DNA from: Rubrivivax rivuli
GTDB lineage: Bacteria > Pseudomonadota > Gammaproteobacteria > Burkholderiales > Burkholderiaceae_C
Assembly (NCBI RefSeq): GCF_004016505.1
Contig: NZ_SACR01000005.1
Span: forward strand, 310,001 to 374,000
Direction of reading: 5' to 3'
DNA: 64,000 nt
Shown here: positions 52,531 to 64,000 of the stretch, piece by piece
Numbering within the stretch: position 1 is the stretch's first letter
Layout of the letters: the number at the start of each line of letters is the position of its first letter
Made by a program: the position numbers and the translations under genes
Notes under the pieces: model-generated
What the model was told of the DNA's origin: nothing
The model's input: only the letters and a program-made list of their open reading frames with translations
Databases searched by the model: none

Positions 52531-54081
52531 ATGCTGCTGCGCCCCGGACAACTTTCGCTCGAAGAACTGCAGGCCATCCACGGCCTCGGACACGAGCGCC
52601 CGCAACCCCTGTTGATGGACCCGGCGGCCCTGCCTGCCATCCAGGCCAGCGCCGCCGTGGTACGCCGCGCCGCCGAAGGCAGCGAGGCCGTCTACGGCGT
52701 CAACACCGGCTTCGGCAAGCTGGCCAGCACGCGCATCAGCGAGGCCGACCTCGCCACGCTGCAGTGGAACCTGATCCGCAGCCACAGCGTGGGCGTGGGC
52801 GAGCCGCTCTCGGCGCCGGTGCTGCGCCTGATGCTGGCGATGAAAGCAGCAAGCTTGGCGCGGGGGCACAGCGGTGTGCGACCGGTGGTTATCGACACCT
52901 TGCTGGCCGTGCACAACGCGGGCTTGGTGCCTTACGTGCCGAGTCAAGGCAGCGTGGGCGCGAGTGGCGACCTGGCGCCGTTGTCACACATGACGCTGGC
53001 GCTGATGGGCGAAGGCGAGTTCGTGGTGGGCAACACCCGCCGCCCGGCCGCCGAGGTGCTGCGCGAACACGGCATCGCCCCGCTGCAACTGCAGGCCAAG
53101 GAAGGCCTGGCGCTGATCAACGGCACGCAGACCAGCGCCGCGCTGGCGCTGCACGCGCTCTTCAGCTTCGAGCCTGTGCTGGAAGCCGCGCTGGTGGTGG
53201 GCGCGCTGACGGTGGACGCCGCGCGCGGCAGCGACGGCCCCTTCGACCCGCGCATCCACGCGCTGCGCGGCCAGCCGGGGCAGATCGACGTGGCGCAGTA
53301 CTACCGCCAGCTGCTGGCCGGCAGCGCCATCCGCAAGAGCCACGAAGAGGGCGACGACCGCGTGCAAGACCCCTACTGCCTGCGCTGCCAGCCGCAGGTG
53401 GTGGGCGCCTGCCTCGACCAGCTGCGCCACGCCGCCCTGGTGCTGCTGCGGGAAGCCAACGCGGTGACCGACAACCCGCTCGTGTTCTTCGAAGACGGGG
53501 CGATGATCAGCGGCGGCAACTTCCACGCCGAGCCCGTGGCACTGGCTGCGGATGCGATGGCCAACGCCATTGCCGAAGTGGGCGCCATCGCCGAGCGACG
53601 CATCGCCATGCTGATCGACAGCGGCGTGTCACGCCTGCCGCCTTTCCTCACGCCCAACGCGGGGCTGAACAGCGGTTTCATGATCGCGCACGTCACCGCC
53701 GCCAGCCTGGCCAGCGAAAACAAGAGCCTGGCCCACCCGGCCAGCGTGGACAGCCTGCCCACCAGCGCGAACCAGGAAGACCACGTCAGCATGGCCACCT
53801 TCGCGGCGCGGCGGCTGCAGCCCATGATCGAGAACGTGGCCCACATCCTCGGCATCGAGCTGCTGGCCGCGGCGCAGGGCGTGGATTTCCTGCGCCCTTT
53901 GCAGAGTTCGCCGCCGCTGGAGCAGGCGCACGCGCTGCTGCGCGCCACCTGCCCGCCGATGATGGAAGACCGCTACCTCGCGCCCGACATCGCCACCGCC
54001 AGCGCGCTGGTGCGCAGCGGCCGGCTGGCGCAGGTGCTGCGCGGGCTGGAAGGCCTGCCGGTGCTGTGGACACCGGTGTGA
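52531..54081 (+). CDS. hutH: Histidine ammonia-lyase
   Basis: 516 residues. MIO cofactor loop [15 protein letters not shown] with the Ala-Ser-Gly triad, [27 protein letters not shown], and [17 protein letters not shown]. It deaminates histidine to urocanate, the first step and the source of the HutC inducer. Here it is second in the hutU-hutH operon. Confidence 0.97.
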   Translation: MLLRPGQLSLEELQAIHGLGHERPQPLLMDPAALPAIQASAAVVRRAAEGSEAVYGVNTGFGKLASTRISEADLATLQWNLIRSHSVGVGEPLSAPVLRLMLAMKAASLARGHSGVRPVVIDTLLAVHNAGLVPYVPSQGSVGASGDLAPLSHMTLALMGEGEFVVGNTRRPAAEVLREHGIAPLQLQAKEGLALINGTQTSAALALHALFSFEPVLEAALVVGALTVDAARGSDGPFDPRIHALRGQPGQIDVAQYYRQLLAGSAIRKSHEEGDDRVQDPYCLRCQPQVVGACLDQLRHAALVLLREANAVTDNPLVFFEDGAMISGGNFHAEPVALAADAMANAIAEVGAIAERRIAMLIDSGVSRLPPFLTPNAGLNSGFMIAHVTAASLASENKSLAHPASVDSLPTSANQEDHVSMATFAARRLQPMIENVAHILGIELLAAAQGVDFLRPLQSSPPLEQAHALLRATCPPMMEDRYLAPDIATASALVRSGRLAQVLRGLEGLPVLWTPV

Positions 54082-54168
54082 CCTCCACCGGCGCAGCGCG
54101 CGGGGGCTGAAACAGCTGCTGACGTCTGCTACAGCCGGGGCCGGGGGTTCCGCGCCTAGGATGGACCC

Positions 54169-54741
54169 ATGCAGCTCGGCCCCCACCCCACACGCCGCCT
54201 GTGCCTGCACACCGGGGCGGCGCTCGGTCTGCTCACGCTCGGCGCCTGCGCGGGCGGGCCGGCCGGGCAGCCCGGCGGCAGCGCGGCGCCTGCCGCAGCC
54301 CGAACGACGGGCAACCCCGCCGCCAACCCGGGCGGTGCCGGCAACGCCAGCGCGGCCAAGCCGCCGTCGCTGAGTGTCGAGCGCGACTGGCTGCGCGCCT
54401 GGTTCGAAGGCACGCCGGTGGTCATCGAGCAGCGTGGCGATGGCCCCTTGAGCGTGCAGGTGCCGCTGGCCTTCAGCTTCGAGCCGCGCCGCGCCACCGT
54501 GAAACCGGCCCTGGCCGCCGTGCTGGACAAGCTGGCGCAGAGCCTGCGCCGCACGCGCGCCGTGCTCCCGCTGATGTCAGCGCCCGCTGACCCTGGCGGG
54601 AGCCCCGCGCTGGCCGTGCAGCGCGCCACGGCGGTGCGGGCGCATCTGCTCTCGCGCGGCGTGCCCATCGCGCAGCTGGGGCCGCCCGCGGCCGCCGCTG
54701 GCGACAGCGTGCAACTGCGCGCCGAGCTCGACCCCGCCTGA
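54169..54741 (+). CDS. Lipoprotein with degenerate OmpA-like domain
   Basis: 190 residues. Signal ending in a lipobox (LLTLGAC, Cys27), then a low-complexity Gly/Pro/Ala/Asn linker (28-70). The remainder resembles an OmpA/MotB peptidoglycan-binding fold: VPLAFSFEPRRATVKPALAAVLDKLAQSLRRTRAVLPL, and ALAVQRATAVRAHLLSRGVPIAQL. The usual TD..G..N..LS..RA core is only partly kept. Outer-membrane-anchored, possibly a cell-wall tether. No operon partner on its strand; 87 bp after hutH. Confidence 0.65.
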   Translation: MQLGPHPTRRLCLHTGAALGLLTLGACAGGPAGQPGGSAAPAAARTTGNPAANPGGAGNASAAKPPSLSVERDWLRAWFEGTPVVIEQRGDGPLSVQVPLAFSFEPRRATVKPALAAVLDKLAQSLRRTRAVLPLMSAPADPGGSPALAVQRATAVRAHLLSRGVPIAQLGPPAAAAGDSVQLRAELDPA

Positions 54742-54756
54742 GGCCGCGGGCCGGCT

Positions 54757-55446
54757 TCAGGCCCGCGTGAAGCGCAGCAGCCGCCCTTTGTAGCCGCCGC
54801 CCGGCACGCCCAGCTTCTCTTCGGCCACCGCGGCGAAACCCAGCGCCGCCAGCCCGCGCTGCAGCGGGCCGCGGTTGCCGCGGTCGGGGTCCACCACCCA
54901 CACCTCGGCCGCGGGCAGCGCGTGGCGGCCGATGAAGCCGGCCAGCAGCACGCCGGCCTCGCGTTCGTAGAGCACGTCGCTGGCCACCAGCAGGCCGTAG
55001 CGGCCGTGCACGGCGCCGGTCCAGCGTGCACCGTCCAGCGGCCCGGCGCGCGCCGGCAGCGCCCATTCGCCGTGGCGGTAGGCCATGGGCGGCAGCGCGT
55101 TCAGGCGCAGGTTGTGCGCGAGGAAGGCCGCGGCCAGCGGGTGCTTGTCGCTGGCCGTCACGTCCATGCCGCGGCGGTGCGCCACCAGGCTGGCCAGCGC
55201 CAGGCCGCAGCCGATCTCCAGCACGCGCTGCCCCGGCTGCAGCGGGTGCAGGGCCAGGCACGCGGCCAGGTGCAGCGCCGAGGGCCACACCAGCCCGAAC
55301 AGCGGCCAGGCGGCGGAAGAGATGCCCAGCGCCTCGGCGGCCCCTTGCGGGTCGCTGAACTGCTGGCGGTCGAGCAGGCAGCGGATGTGCAGGTCGGCGG
55401 CGCCGGTGATGGCGATGCGGCCTTGCTGCGTGCGGTAGCCGGGCAT
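54757..55446 (-). CDS. Class I SAM-dependent methyltransferase (METTL21-like)
   Basis: 229 residues. SAM site: GQRVLEIGCGLALASLVAHRRGMDVTASDKHP; later VASDVLYEREAGVLLAGFI and WVVDPDRGNRGPLQRGL. The order FSDPQGAAEALGISSAAWPLFGLVWPSALHLA before the SAM site is the pattern of small protein-lysine methyltransferases (METTL21/EFM type). Substrate unknown. Confidence 0.78.
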   Translation of the reverse strand: MPGYRTQQGRIAITGAADLHIRCLLDRQQFSDPQGAAEALGISSAAWPLFGLVWPSALHLAACLALHPLQPGQRVLEIGCGLALASLVAHRRGMDVTASDKHPLAAAFLAHNLRLNALPPMAYRHGEWALPARAGPLDGARWTGAVHGRYGLLVASDVLYEREAGVLLAGFIGRHALPAAEVWVVDPDRGNRGPLQRGLAALGFAAVAEEKLGVPGGGYKGRLLRFTRA

Positions 55447-55472
55447 GGGCGCCCGGCGGGCCGGGTGGGTGA

Positions 55473-56903
<1,431 letters not shown>

Positions 56904-56910
56904 CCCCACG

Positions 56911-56939
56911 GCGCGGCCGGGCCCAGCCCCGGCCGGCGC
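56911..56939. terminator. GC-only hairpin between argG and the convergent lytR-like gene
   Basis: CGGCCGGG (56914-56921) pairs with CCCGGCCG (56928-56935), with three more pairs after a one-base bulge. It fills the gap between two convergent stops. No T run, so termination is only likely by position. Confidence 0.4.
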
Positions 56940-56946
56940 GGCAGGG

Positions 56947-57807
56947 CTACATGCCCTTGAAGAGGTGGGCGTAGAGCCGGCTGACCGTCAGCGTCTCGGG
57001 CCTGCCGCGCAGCGTGAGCGTGACCTTGCCCGATTCTTCGCGCCGCGCCGTCACCACCGCGCGCGCCTGCACCACGGTGCCGCGGTGCACCTGCCAGAAC
57101 ACGGCCGGGTCCAGCTGCGGCAGCAGTTCCTTCAGCGAGGCGCGCACCAGGTGTTCACGCTGCGCCGTGACCACGCGCACGTACTTGTCGGCGGCCTCGA
57201 AATACAGCACCTCGTTGACGGGCACCAGGTGCACGAGGTTGCCCACCTGCGCCTGGATGACTTCCAGCCGCGGCGCCGAGGGGGTGTTGCCGCCCACCGC
57301 GCTGCCGCTGCCCAAGAGCGCGCGCAGCTGCGCCACCGCGGCCTGCAAGGCATCGGCCGGCACGGCCGCCGGCGCTGCAGCGGCCGGCGCGCCGCGCTGG
57401 GCCAGGCGTGCCTGAAGTCGCGCGATGCAGGCCGCCAGGCGCTGGCGGTCCACTGGCTTGACGAGGTAGTCCACCGCCTGCGCCTCGAAGGCCTGCACGG
57501 CGTAGTCGTCGTAGGCCGTCACGAAGACCAGCAGCGGGAAAGGCGCGCCGCTGCCGTCGGCCGCCGGCTCGGGCCAGTCTTCGGCCAGCGCCTGCGCGGC
57601 TTCCAGGCCGGTGCTGCCGGGCATGCGGATGTCGAAGAAACAGACGTCGGGTTGCAGCGCCAGGGTCTGCTCGGCGGCGCGATGGCCGTCGCCCACCATC
57701 GCCACCACGTCCAGCGTGGGCCACAGCGTGGCGAGTTCGGCGCGCAGGCCGGCGGCCAGCAGGGGTTCGTCTTCGGCGATCAGCGCGCGGGCGGCGGGCG
57801 TGTTCAT
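56947..57807 (-). CDS. LytTR-family response regulator
   Basis: 286 residues. REC domain (about 8-130): RALIAEDEPLLAAGLRAEL, phospho-Asp in VCFFDIRMPGSTGL, VTAYDDYAVQAFEAQAVDYLVKPVD. An Ala-rich linker leads to a LytTR DNA-binding domain (about 190-283; VPVNEVLYFEAADKYVRVVTAQREHLVRASLKEL, FWQVHRGTVVQARAV). Partner of the histidine kinase whose stop it overlaps by 4 bp. Confidence 0.93.
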   Translation of the reverse strand: MNTPAARALIAEDEPLLAAGLRAELATLWPTLDVVAMVGDGHRAAEQTLALQPDVCFFDIRMPGSTGLEAAQALAEDWPEPAADGSGAPFPLLVFVTAYDDYAVQAFEAQAVDYLVKPVDRQRLAACIARLQARLAQRGAPAAAAPAAVPADALQAAVAQLRALLGSGSAVGGNTPSAPRLEVIQAQVGNLVHLVPVNEVLYFEAADKYVRVVTAQREHLVRASLKELLPQLDPAVFWQVHRGTVVQARAVVTARREESGKVTLTLRGRPETLTVSRLYAHLFKGM

Positions 57808-59006
57808 CGGTCAGGGCTTCCGAGGGTTTCAGGGTTCGGGATCGGCAACACCAGCGTCACCAGCGCGCCGCCTTCGGCATCGACGGCCGGGCTGAGGGTG
57901 AGGCTGGCGGCTGCGCCGTAGAGCGTGCGCAGCCGGGTGCGCACCTGCTCCAGGCCGAAGCCCGAGCCGGGCGCGGCGGTGTCTGGCGCGTGGCCCAGGC
58001 CCACGCCGGTGTCACGCACCTGCAGCACCAGTTGCGCGCCTTGCGGCCCGGCTTCGCGGCGGGCGCTCACGTCCAGCCGGCCGCCGTCCACCTTGGGTTC
58101 CAGCCCGTGCTTGATGGCGTTCTCCACCAGCGGCTGCAGCAGCAGCGGCGGCAGCGGCAGCGCGGCCAGCTCGGGCGGCAGTTGCAGGTTCACCTGCAGG
58201 CGCGGGCCCATGCGCACGGCCATCAGCGCGAGGTAGTCGTCGGTGTGGCGGAACTCCTCGGCCAGCGGGTGCAGCGCCTGGCGCGAGGCCGCCAGCGTGG
58301 CCCGCAGAAAGCCGATCAGCCGGTCGAGCATGGCCTGCGCGCGCTGCGGGTCCAGGCCGATGAGCACGCGCAGGTTGGCCAGCGTGTTGAAGAGCATGTG
58401 CGGTTCCAGCTGGCTCTGCAGCAGGCGCAGCTGGTTCTCGGCGGCCTGGCGCTGGGCGGCCTCGGCCTGGGCACGGGCGCTGGACAGGCGCTCCAGCGTG
58501 CCGATGAAGACCATGGTGAAGATGGTGGCCAGCAGGGTGATGACCAGCGTGATGCGCGAGCTCGGCCCGAAGTTCAGCAGGCTGGGCGAATGCAGGCCGG
58601 TGAACTGGTCGCCCAGCCACATGCCGCTGGAAGGGCCCAGCAGCACCGCCAGCAGGCCGCCGGGCACCACGCCGCGCCAGCCGTTGACGGCATGCGGCTC
58701 GTCCAGCGGCTGGCCGCGGGCGGTGCGGATGCGGTCGACCACCCAGCACCAGGCCACCCGGGTGCCGTCGACGATTGCGGTGCAGGTGATGCCGATGCAG
58801 GCCGAGTAGATGAGCTTGGGCCAGAAGCCCCGGCCGTCCAGCGCGGTGAGGAAGAGCGCGATGCCCAGCGACAACCCGGCCAGGATCAACGCCGTGCGAG
58901 GGCCTTCCTTGCGCAGGCGGTGCAGGGCCACCTGCACCGCCGTGGCGGGGGCGGTCGGCGCTGTGGGCGCGGTGGGCGTGACGCGGGGCGGCTCGGTCGT
59001 CGGCAT
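57804..59006 (-). CDS. LytS-type sensor histidine kinase
   Basis: 400 residues from the ATG at 59006. Four or more membrane helices (RTALILAGLSLGIALFLTAL, LIYSACIGITCTAIVDG, GVVPGGLLAVLLG, ITLVITLLATIFTMVFIG), a coiled linker, then the His_kinase domain with AAENQLRLLQSQLEPHMLFNTLANLRVLIG (phospho-His) and a HATPase with LLLQPLVENAIKHGLEP and GSGFGLEQVRTRL. Forms a two-component system with the LytTR gene it overlaps. Signal unknown. Confidence 0.92.
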   Translation of the reverse strand: MPTTEPPRVTPTAPTAPTAPATAVQVALHRLRKEGPRTALILAGLSLGIALFLTALDGRGFWPKLIYSACIGITCTAIVDGTRVAWCWVVDRIRTARGQPLDEPHAVNGWRGVVPGGLLAVLLGPSSGMWLGDQFTGLHSPSLLNFGPSSRITLVITLLATIFTMVFIGTLERLSSARAQAEAAQRQAAENQLRLLQSQLEPHMLFNTLANLRVLIGLDPQRAQAMLDRLIGFLRATLAASRQALHPLAEEFRHTDDYLALMAVRMGPRLQVNLQLPPELAALPLPPLLLQPLVENAIKHGLEPKVDGGRLDVSARREAGPQGAQLVLQVRDTGVGLGHAPDTAAPGSGFGLEQVRTRLRTLYGAAASLTLSPAVDAEGGALVTLVLPIPNPETLGSPDR

Positions 59007-59102
59007 GGCGGCATTGTCGGTGCCACCCAGCGCCTTGTTGCCGCGGCGGCGACGAAGCGGCAACTGCCGTCGCGAAGCGGCGCCCGGCAGGCGCCGGCGG
59101 TG

Positions 59103-60215
59103 TCAGGCCACGGCCATGCGCTGGCTCAGCAGCTGGCGCAGCTCGTCGCTGGAGCGCAGGTCGAGCGCGTCGTGGATCTTGCGCACGTGGTCGATGATGG
59201 TGGCCGTGGCCACGCCCAGCTGCTGGCCGATCTGCCCGTGTGTCTGGCCCTCGAAGAGACCGCGGCACACCGCCAGCTGCCCGGGCGTCAGCGGCAGGCC
59301 GCGCAGGCAGCGTTCCAGCGCCACGCGGTGGGGCTCGAGCCGGCGCAGCGTCACCTGTGCCAGCGGCGCTTCGCCGGGGCTGCGCGCGCGCAGCAGCGTG
59401 CCGCTGGCCACGAACTGCCCTGCGCCGTTTTCGTGCACCAGCGAGGGCGGCGGTGCCAGCACTTCGGCCGCGCCCGCTGCGGCACGCTCGCGCAGCCTCG
59501 CCAGCAGCCAGGCCATCAACGGCACGCGCACCACCGGCAGCGGATGGGCCAGGCGGTCGGGGGTGAGGCCGCCATCGGCCAGCAGCAGCAAGCGCTCGGC
59601 GCCGGGGCTGGCGTGGCAAAGCGCGCCGTCGAGCGTGAGCAGCAGCGACTCGGGGGCGTCGGGGCTGGGGACATGCCGGTCATCGGCCTGCGCCACGCCG
59701 TGGGCCTGCAGGGCCGCCGCAAAGGCCGGCAGCACGGCGGCCAGCAGTTGCTCGTCGCGCGGGTTGAAGGGCCGCTCGCCGGGGCCGCGGTAGAGCACGA
59801 GTGAGCCGAGCAGCGTGCCGCAACGACTGCGTAGCACGCCTTCCAGCCGCGTGTGCAGACCCTGCGGGCGCCAGATCTCGTTGTAGAGCGCGCTGCGGAA
59901 GAAGCCGGGGTGGTTCAGCTCTTCGGCGCTGCGCACGCCGGCGGGCAGGCTGCGCAGCGTGTCGAAGCGCGGCATGGCCTCGGCCTCGCGGCGGTTGTGG
60001 AACTCGGTGAAGTACAGGCGTGCGATCTCGGCATCCACCGGCCCTTCGATGAAGTAGCGCACCAGGCGGCCCTGGGCGTCGGTCCAGTCGAAGAGATTGC
60101 GCTGGCTGGGCACCAGCGTGTGCAGTGCTTCCAGCAGCGCGGGCACCAGCACTTCAGGGCGCAGCTGCAGGGCGCACAGCGCGCGCAGCGCGGCCAGGGC
60201 TCGGGTGGTTTTCAT
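59103..60215 (-). CDS. LuxR-type HTH transcriptional regulator
   Basis: 370 residues from the ATG at 60215. The C-terminal LuxR helix-turn-helix (about 305-365: LPLTPGQLAVCRGLFEGQTHGQIGQQLGVATATIIDHVRKIHDAL) has the T-x-x-E-like order with Gln for Glu. The N-terminal 290 residues look like a sensory/PAS- or GAF-like region (RNLFDWTDAQGRLVRYFIEG, LLGSLVLYRGPGERPFNPRDEQLLAAVLPAFAAALQAHG) but I cannot name a domain. Not an acyl-HSL-type N-terminus. Divergent from the PhcB-like gene, 150 bp. Confidence 0.82.
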   Translation of the reverse strand: MKTTRALAALRALCALQLRPEVLVPALLEALHTLVPSQRNLFDWTDAQGRLVRYFIEGPVDAEIARLYFTEFHNRREAEAMPRFDTLRSLPAGVRSAEELNHPGFFRSALYNEIWRPQGLHTRLEGVLRSRCGTLLGSLVLYRGPGERPFNPRDEQLLAAVLPAFAAALQAHGVAQADDRHVPSPDAPESLLLTLDGALCHASPGAERLLLLADGGLTPDRLAHPLPVVRVPLMAWLLARLRERAAAGAAEVLAPPPSLVHENGAGQFVASGTLLRARSPGEAPLAQVTLRRLEPHRVALERCLRGLPLTPGQLAVCRGLFEGQTHGQIGQQLGVATATIIDHVRKIHDALDLRSSDELRQLLSQRMAVA

Positions 60216-60364
60216 CGTGGGCCGCAGTCTGGCCAGCGGCCGAGGTGCTTGCATCCGCAGCCCTGGCGACGGGGCACGCGCGCCGCCCCCAGCGATGGGG
60301 GCGAATTCGGGCCAGGCCCTGCCTACGCTGGGGCCCTCTTCAACACCACCGCCAGGAGCCCCCC

Positions 60365-61348
60365 ATGACCTTGCTTGCCAGCCGCAATGCCACCTCCATG
60401 CCAGAGCGCAGCGCCGTCGCGGTCTCGCTGCACGTGAACACCATCGCGCTGCTCGACCGTGCCTGCACGCTGATCCAGGCGGGCCGCGCCGTGGAGGCCT
60501 TCCGGCTGCTCACGCCGCCGCTGTCGGCGCTGTGGTCGGAGGCGCGCGCCACCGGGCGCGATGAAGAGATGCTGGCCTGGTGCCGCGCGCACCCGCTGCA
60601 CGCGCTGGTGCAGCAAGACCCCTTCACGCACCGCGCCGCCAGCAAGCCGCGTGGTTATGCGGGTGACGCGGTGATGATGGACTTCATCTACACCGGCCGG
60701 CCGCCGGCCGGCACCACCGCGCAGGGCGCAGAGATCTTCAACGCCACCACCTGCGCGGGCATGGGCCTGTCGGTGCGTTACCGCCGGCAGTTGCTCAAGA
60801 GCCTGATCGACGACACCGTGGTGAGCCACGCCGCGCCGCGGCTGCTGAGCGTGGCCTCGGGCCACTGCCGCGAGCTGGAAGGCAGCCTGGCCGAAACGCC
60901 GCACTTCGCCGGCGAATTCGTCGCGCTGGACCAGGACCCGCTGTCGTGCGCGGAGGTGGCGCGTGTGCATGCCGCGCACCGCGTGCGCGTGGTCAACCAC
61001 GGCGTGCGCGATCTCGTCAGCGGGCCGCTGGCCGCGACGCTGGGCCACTTCGACCTCATCTACTCGGCCGGCCTCTACGACTACCTGCCCGACGTGCTGG
61101 CGCGCCGCCTCACGCAGCGGCTGCTGAGCCTGCTGCGGCCGGGCGGGCGGCTGCTGCTGGCCAACTTCGTGCCCGGCGGCACGGGCCGCGGCTACATGGA
61201 GCTGTTCATGGACTGGACGCTGGTGCTGCGCAACGAAGCCGCCATGCGCACCCTGGCCGAAGCCGCGGGTGCCGCGCACACCGTGACTTTCCACGATCCC
61301 CACCGCAACGTCGTCTACGCCGAGCTGCAGCGCGAGCCGGCGGCCTGA
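60365..61348 (+). CDS. PhcB-like SAM-dependent methyltransferase
   Basis: 327 residues from the ATG at 60365 with AGGAG at -7. An N-terminal helical part ends in RAASKPRGYAGDAVMMDFIYTG, a hallmark of proteins annotated as extracellular-factor 3-hydroxypalmitate methyl ester biosynthesis (PhcB-like). A SAM fold follows: LLSVASGHCRELEGSL, VALDQDP, and FDLIYSAGLYDYLPDVLARRLTQRLLSLLRPGGRLLLANF, then YMELFMDWTLVLRNEAAMRTLAE. In Ralstonia PhcB makes the quorum signal 3-OH-PAME; the PhcS/PhcR sensor pair is not next to it here. Family known, substrate inferred only. Confidence 0.75.
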   Translation: MTLLASRNATSMPERSAVAVSLHVNTIALLDRACTLIQAGRAVEAFRLLTPPLSALWSEARATGRDEEMLAWCRAHPLHALVQQDPFTHRAASKPRGYAGDAVMMDFIYTGRPPAGTTAQGAEIFNATTCAGMGLSVRYRRQLLKSLIDDTVVSHAAPRLLSVASGHCRELEGSLAETPHFAGEFVALDQDPLSCAEVARVHAAHRVRVVNHGVRDLVSGPLAATLGHFDLIYSAGLYDYLPDVLARRLTQRLLSLLRPGGRLLLANFVPGGTGRGYMELFMDWTLVLRNEAAMRTLAEAAGAAHTVTFHDPHRNVVYAELQREPAA

Positions 61349-61367
61349 CGCCGGCCGCTCGCCGTGT

Positions 61368-61862
61368 TCAGCCGGCGGCCAGCCGCGCGCGCAGCGCTTC
61401 GATGCGCGCGCGGTTGGCGCCGCGGTCGCTGTAGCCCAGGCGCGAGGCCGAGCGCACCTGCACCACCTGCGCGACGGGGTCGAACCAGAACTCCACATCG
61501 TCGGTGTAGCGCATCAGCGGCGTGCTGAACTCGCAGCGCAGGTAGTCGCCTTCGCCCTGCACCACGCGCGCGCCGGGCGTGCTTTCCACCAGCTGGCGGA
61601 TCCTGGCCAGCGTGGCCGGCCCGCTGCCGCCCACCAGCGCCAGCGGCGCGATCTGCGCATAGGCCGCACGCGGGTGGCCGGGCCACAGCGCCGTCTGGCT
61701 GCTGACGCTGTTGGGGCGCGTGGAAGGCGCTTTGAGCTTGCCTTCGCGCACGCCCAGGTCGGCCGGCGGGCTGCCCGCGAGCAGGCCCAGGCGGCCGGCG
61801 GCGATGCCCAGCAAGGCCAGGCCGCCCAGCGCGGCGACGATGATGAGAAGCCAACGGGTCAT
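61368..61862 (-). CDS. DUF1499 protein, membrane-anchored
   Basis: 164 residues. One N-terminal membrane helix (WLLIIVAALGGLALLGIAAGRLGLL), then the DUF1499 pattern: REGKLKAPSTRPNSVSSQT, GDYLRCEFSTPLMRYTDDVEFWFDPVAQVVQVRSASRLGYSDRGANRARIEALR. The conserved SRxGxSDxGxNRxRIexLR end is intact. Function of the family is unknown. 23 bp after the HerA-like gene on the same strand, likely co-transcribed. Confidence 0.9.
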   Translation of the reverse strand: MTRWLLIIVAALGGLALLGIAAGRLGLLAGSPPADLGVREGKLKAPSTRPNSVSSQTALWPGHPRAAYAQIAPLALVGGSGPATLARIRQLVESTPGARVVQGEGDYLRCEFSTPLMRYTDDVEFWFDPVAQVVQVRSASRLGYSDRGANRARIEALRARLAAG

Positions 61863-61885
61863 GCGTGCTTTCCGATGAGGCCGCC

Positions 61886-63433
<1,548 letters not shown>

Positions 63434-63464
63434 GGGCGCACTCCGCAAGGTGACGCCCTGCAGT

Positions 63465-64000
63465 CTAAGGGCCTGTCTTTGCCCCCTCGGCGGCTGCCGG
63501 TGGCGTTTGAAGCGCCTTCAGCGTCGCGGCACACCAGCCCCGGTCGGCCTCGCTGAGCTGCGGGAAGGCGGCCGCCGCAGCGGCCACGGCGGTGGCCCGG
63601 CCGGTTTCGTCGCCCGCGGCGGCGGCCACGCGGGCCAGGGCTTCCCAGGCGAAGAAGAACTCCAGCGCCGGCGCCGGCGGTTCCTGCGCCTGCACTGCGG
63701 CCAGGCAGGCCTGCGCGTGGGCGCGGGCCTCGCCCAAGGCGCCGGCGCGGGCGCAGCTCAGCGCCAGGCGGTAGTCGGCCCGTTCCACCTCCAGCCAGGT
63801 GCCGGCACGCGCCCAGGCGCGGCGGGCCTGGTGGGCGGCCTGCAGCATCAGCGCCACCTGCGCGGGGCTGAGCGTGGTTTCGTCGTGCAGGTGGCCCGCG
63901 GTGTTGTTGGCGCTGACGGCCAGCGCGCGCACGGCCGGGTCGGCATCGGGCAGGGCGGCGCAGGCGGCTTCGGCCTGCAGCAGCAGGGCGCTGGCACGGG
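63465..64000 (-). CDS. TPR-like protein of unknown function, 5' end outside the window
   Basis: The frame is open to the edge of the window at base 64000; about 177 residues are visible, so the start is missing. An Ala-rich helical pattern is seen: [40 protein letters not shown] and [18 protein letters not shown], typical of TPR-like repeats. No specific family recognised. 31 bp upstream of the HerA-like gene on the same strand, so it may head the same operon. Confidence 0.6.
   Translation of the reverse strand, partial: RASALLLQAEAACAALPDADPAVRALAVSANNTAGHLHDETTLSPAQVALMLQAAHQARRAWARAGTWLEVERADYRLALSCARAGALGEARAHAQACLAAVQAQEPPAPALEFFFAWEALARVAAAAGDETGRATAVAAAAAAFPQLSEADRGWCAATLKALQTPPAAAEGAKTGP

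Overview
The window is a stretch of bacterial chromosome with very high GC (I estimate near 70%), tightly packed genes, many 1-4 bp start/stop overlaps and frequent GTG/TTG starts. Gene content points to a betaproteobacterium of the order Burkholderiales, probably near the Rubrivivax/Leptothrix/Methylibium/Ideonella group. The clues are two PEP-CTERM-type exported proteins, a ribH-nusB pair, a glyA-nrdR-minor pilin-ribD block, a five-step hut pathway, a TssQ-type lipoprotein, a PhcB-like methyltransferase and E. coli-type ArgG and AcnB. I see no rRNA, tRNA, CRISPR array, insertion sequence, integrase or phage gene. It reads as core chromosome with small accessory signalling modules.

Layout. 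1-2.2 kb: the end of a DUF2063 (HvfC/BufC-like) gene, a tandem-DUF4399 exported protein and a DUF3047 protein. 2.3-4.9 kb (minus): ybgC-tolQ-tolR-tolA, with a GC-rich hairpin element between tolQ and tolR and no tolB/pal after tolA. 4.9-7.0 kb (minus): a membrane Ser/Thr kinase coupled to a TssQ-like lipoprotein. 7.1-10.5 kb (minus): ribBA (with a degenerate GTP cyclohydrolase half), ribH, nusB and an aminotransferase. 10.6-11.4 kb: a PEP-CTERM protein with its own terminator. 11.5-19.8 kb (minus): glyA behind a ZTP (pfl) riboswitch, nrdR, six prepilin genes, then ribD. 19.9-37.4 kb: a lytic transglycosylase, ubiD, a GMC oxidoreductase, an ABC exporter, a YgiQ radical SAM protein, a PEP-CTERM-like SGNH hydrolase, a PLP enzyme, a DUF808 protein, an FKBP isomerase, DUF3016, glnS and a chemoreceptor with a probable FliA promoter. 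37.5-40.8 kb: acnB and a vapBC toxin-antitoxin pair with a readable promoter and operator. 40.9-46.0 kb: a kinase-sensor fusion facing a soluble hybrid histidine kinase. 46.0-54.1 kb: the complete hut regulon. 54.2-64 kb: an OmpA-like lipoprotein, a methyltransferase, argG, a LytS/LytR two-component system, a LuxR-type regulator divergent from a PhcB-like methyltransferase, DUF1499, a HerA-like ATPase and a partial TPR-like protein.

How the genes work together. The hut genes convert histidine to glutamate (HutH, HutU, HutI, HutF, HutG). They diverge from a control region where a perfect 14-bp palindrome, the expected HutC operator, sits exactly in the spacer of the hutU promoter. RibB, RibH and RibD supply three steps of riboflavin synthesis, but a catalytic GTP cyclohydrolase II must lie elsewhere. 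GlyA production is probably tied to folate/one-carbon status by the ZTP riboswitch.

The most unusual items are: the kinase-sensor-HAMP fusion with no C-terminal output domain and three N-terminal DPDATV repeats; the enlarged, PilY1-less minor pilin operon; the kinase/TssQ pair with no type VI secretion genes nearby; and the LuxR/PhcB-like pair beside a LytSR system. I found no clearly new multi-gene defence or biosynthetic system.
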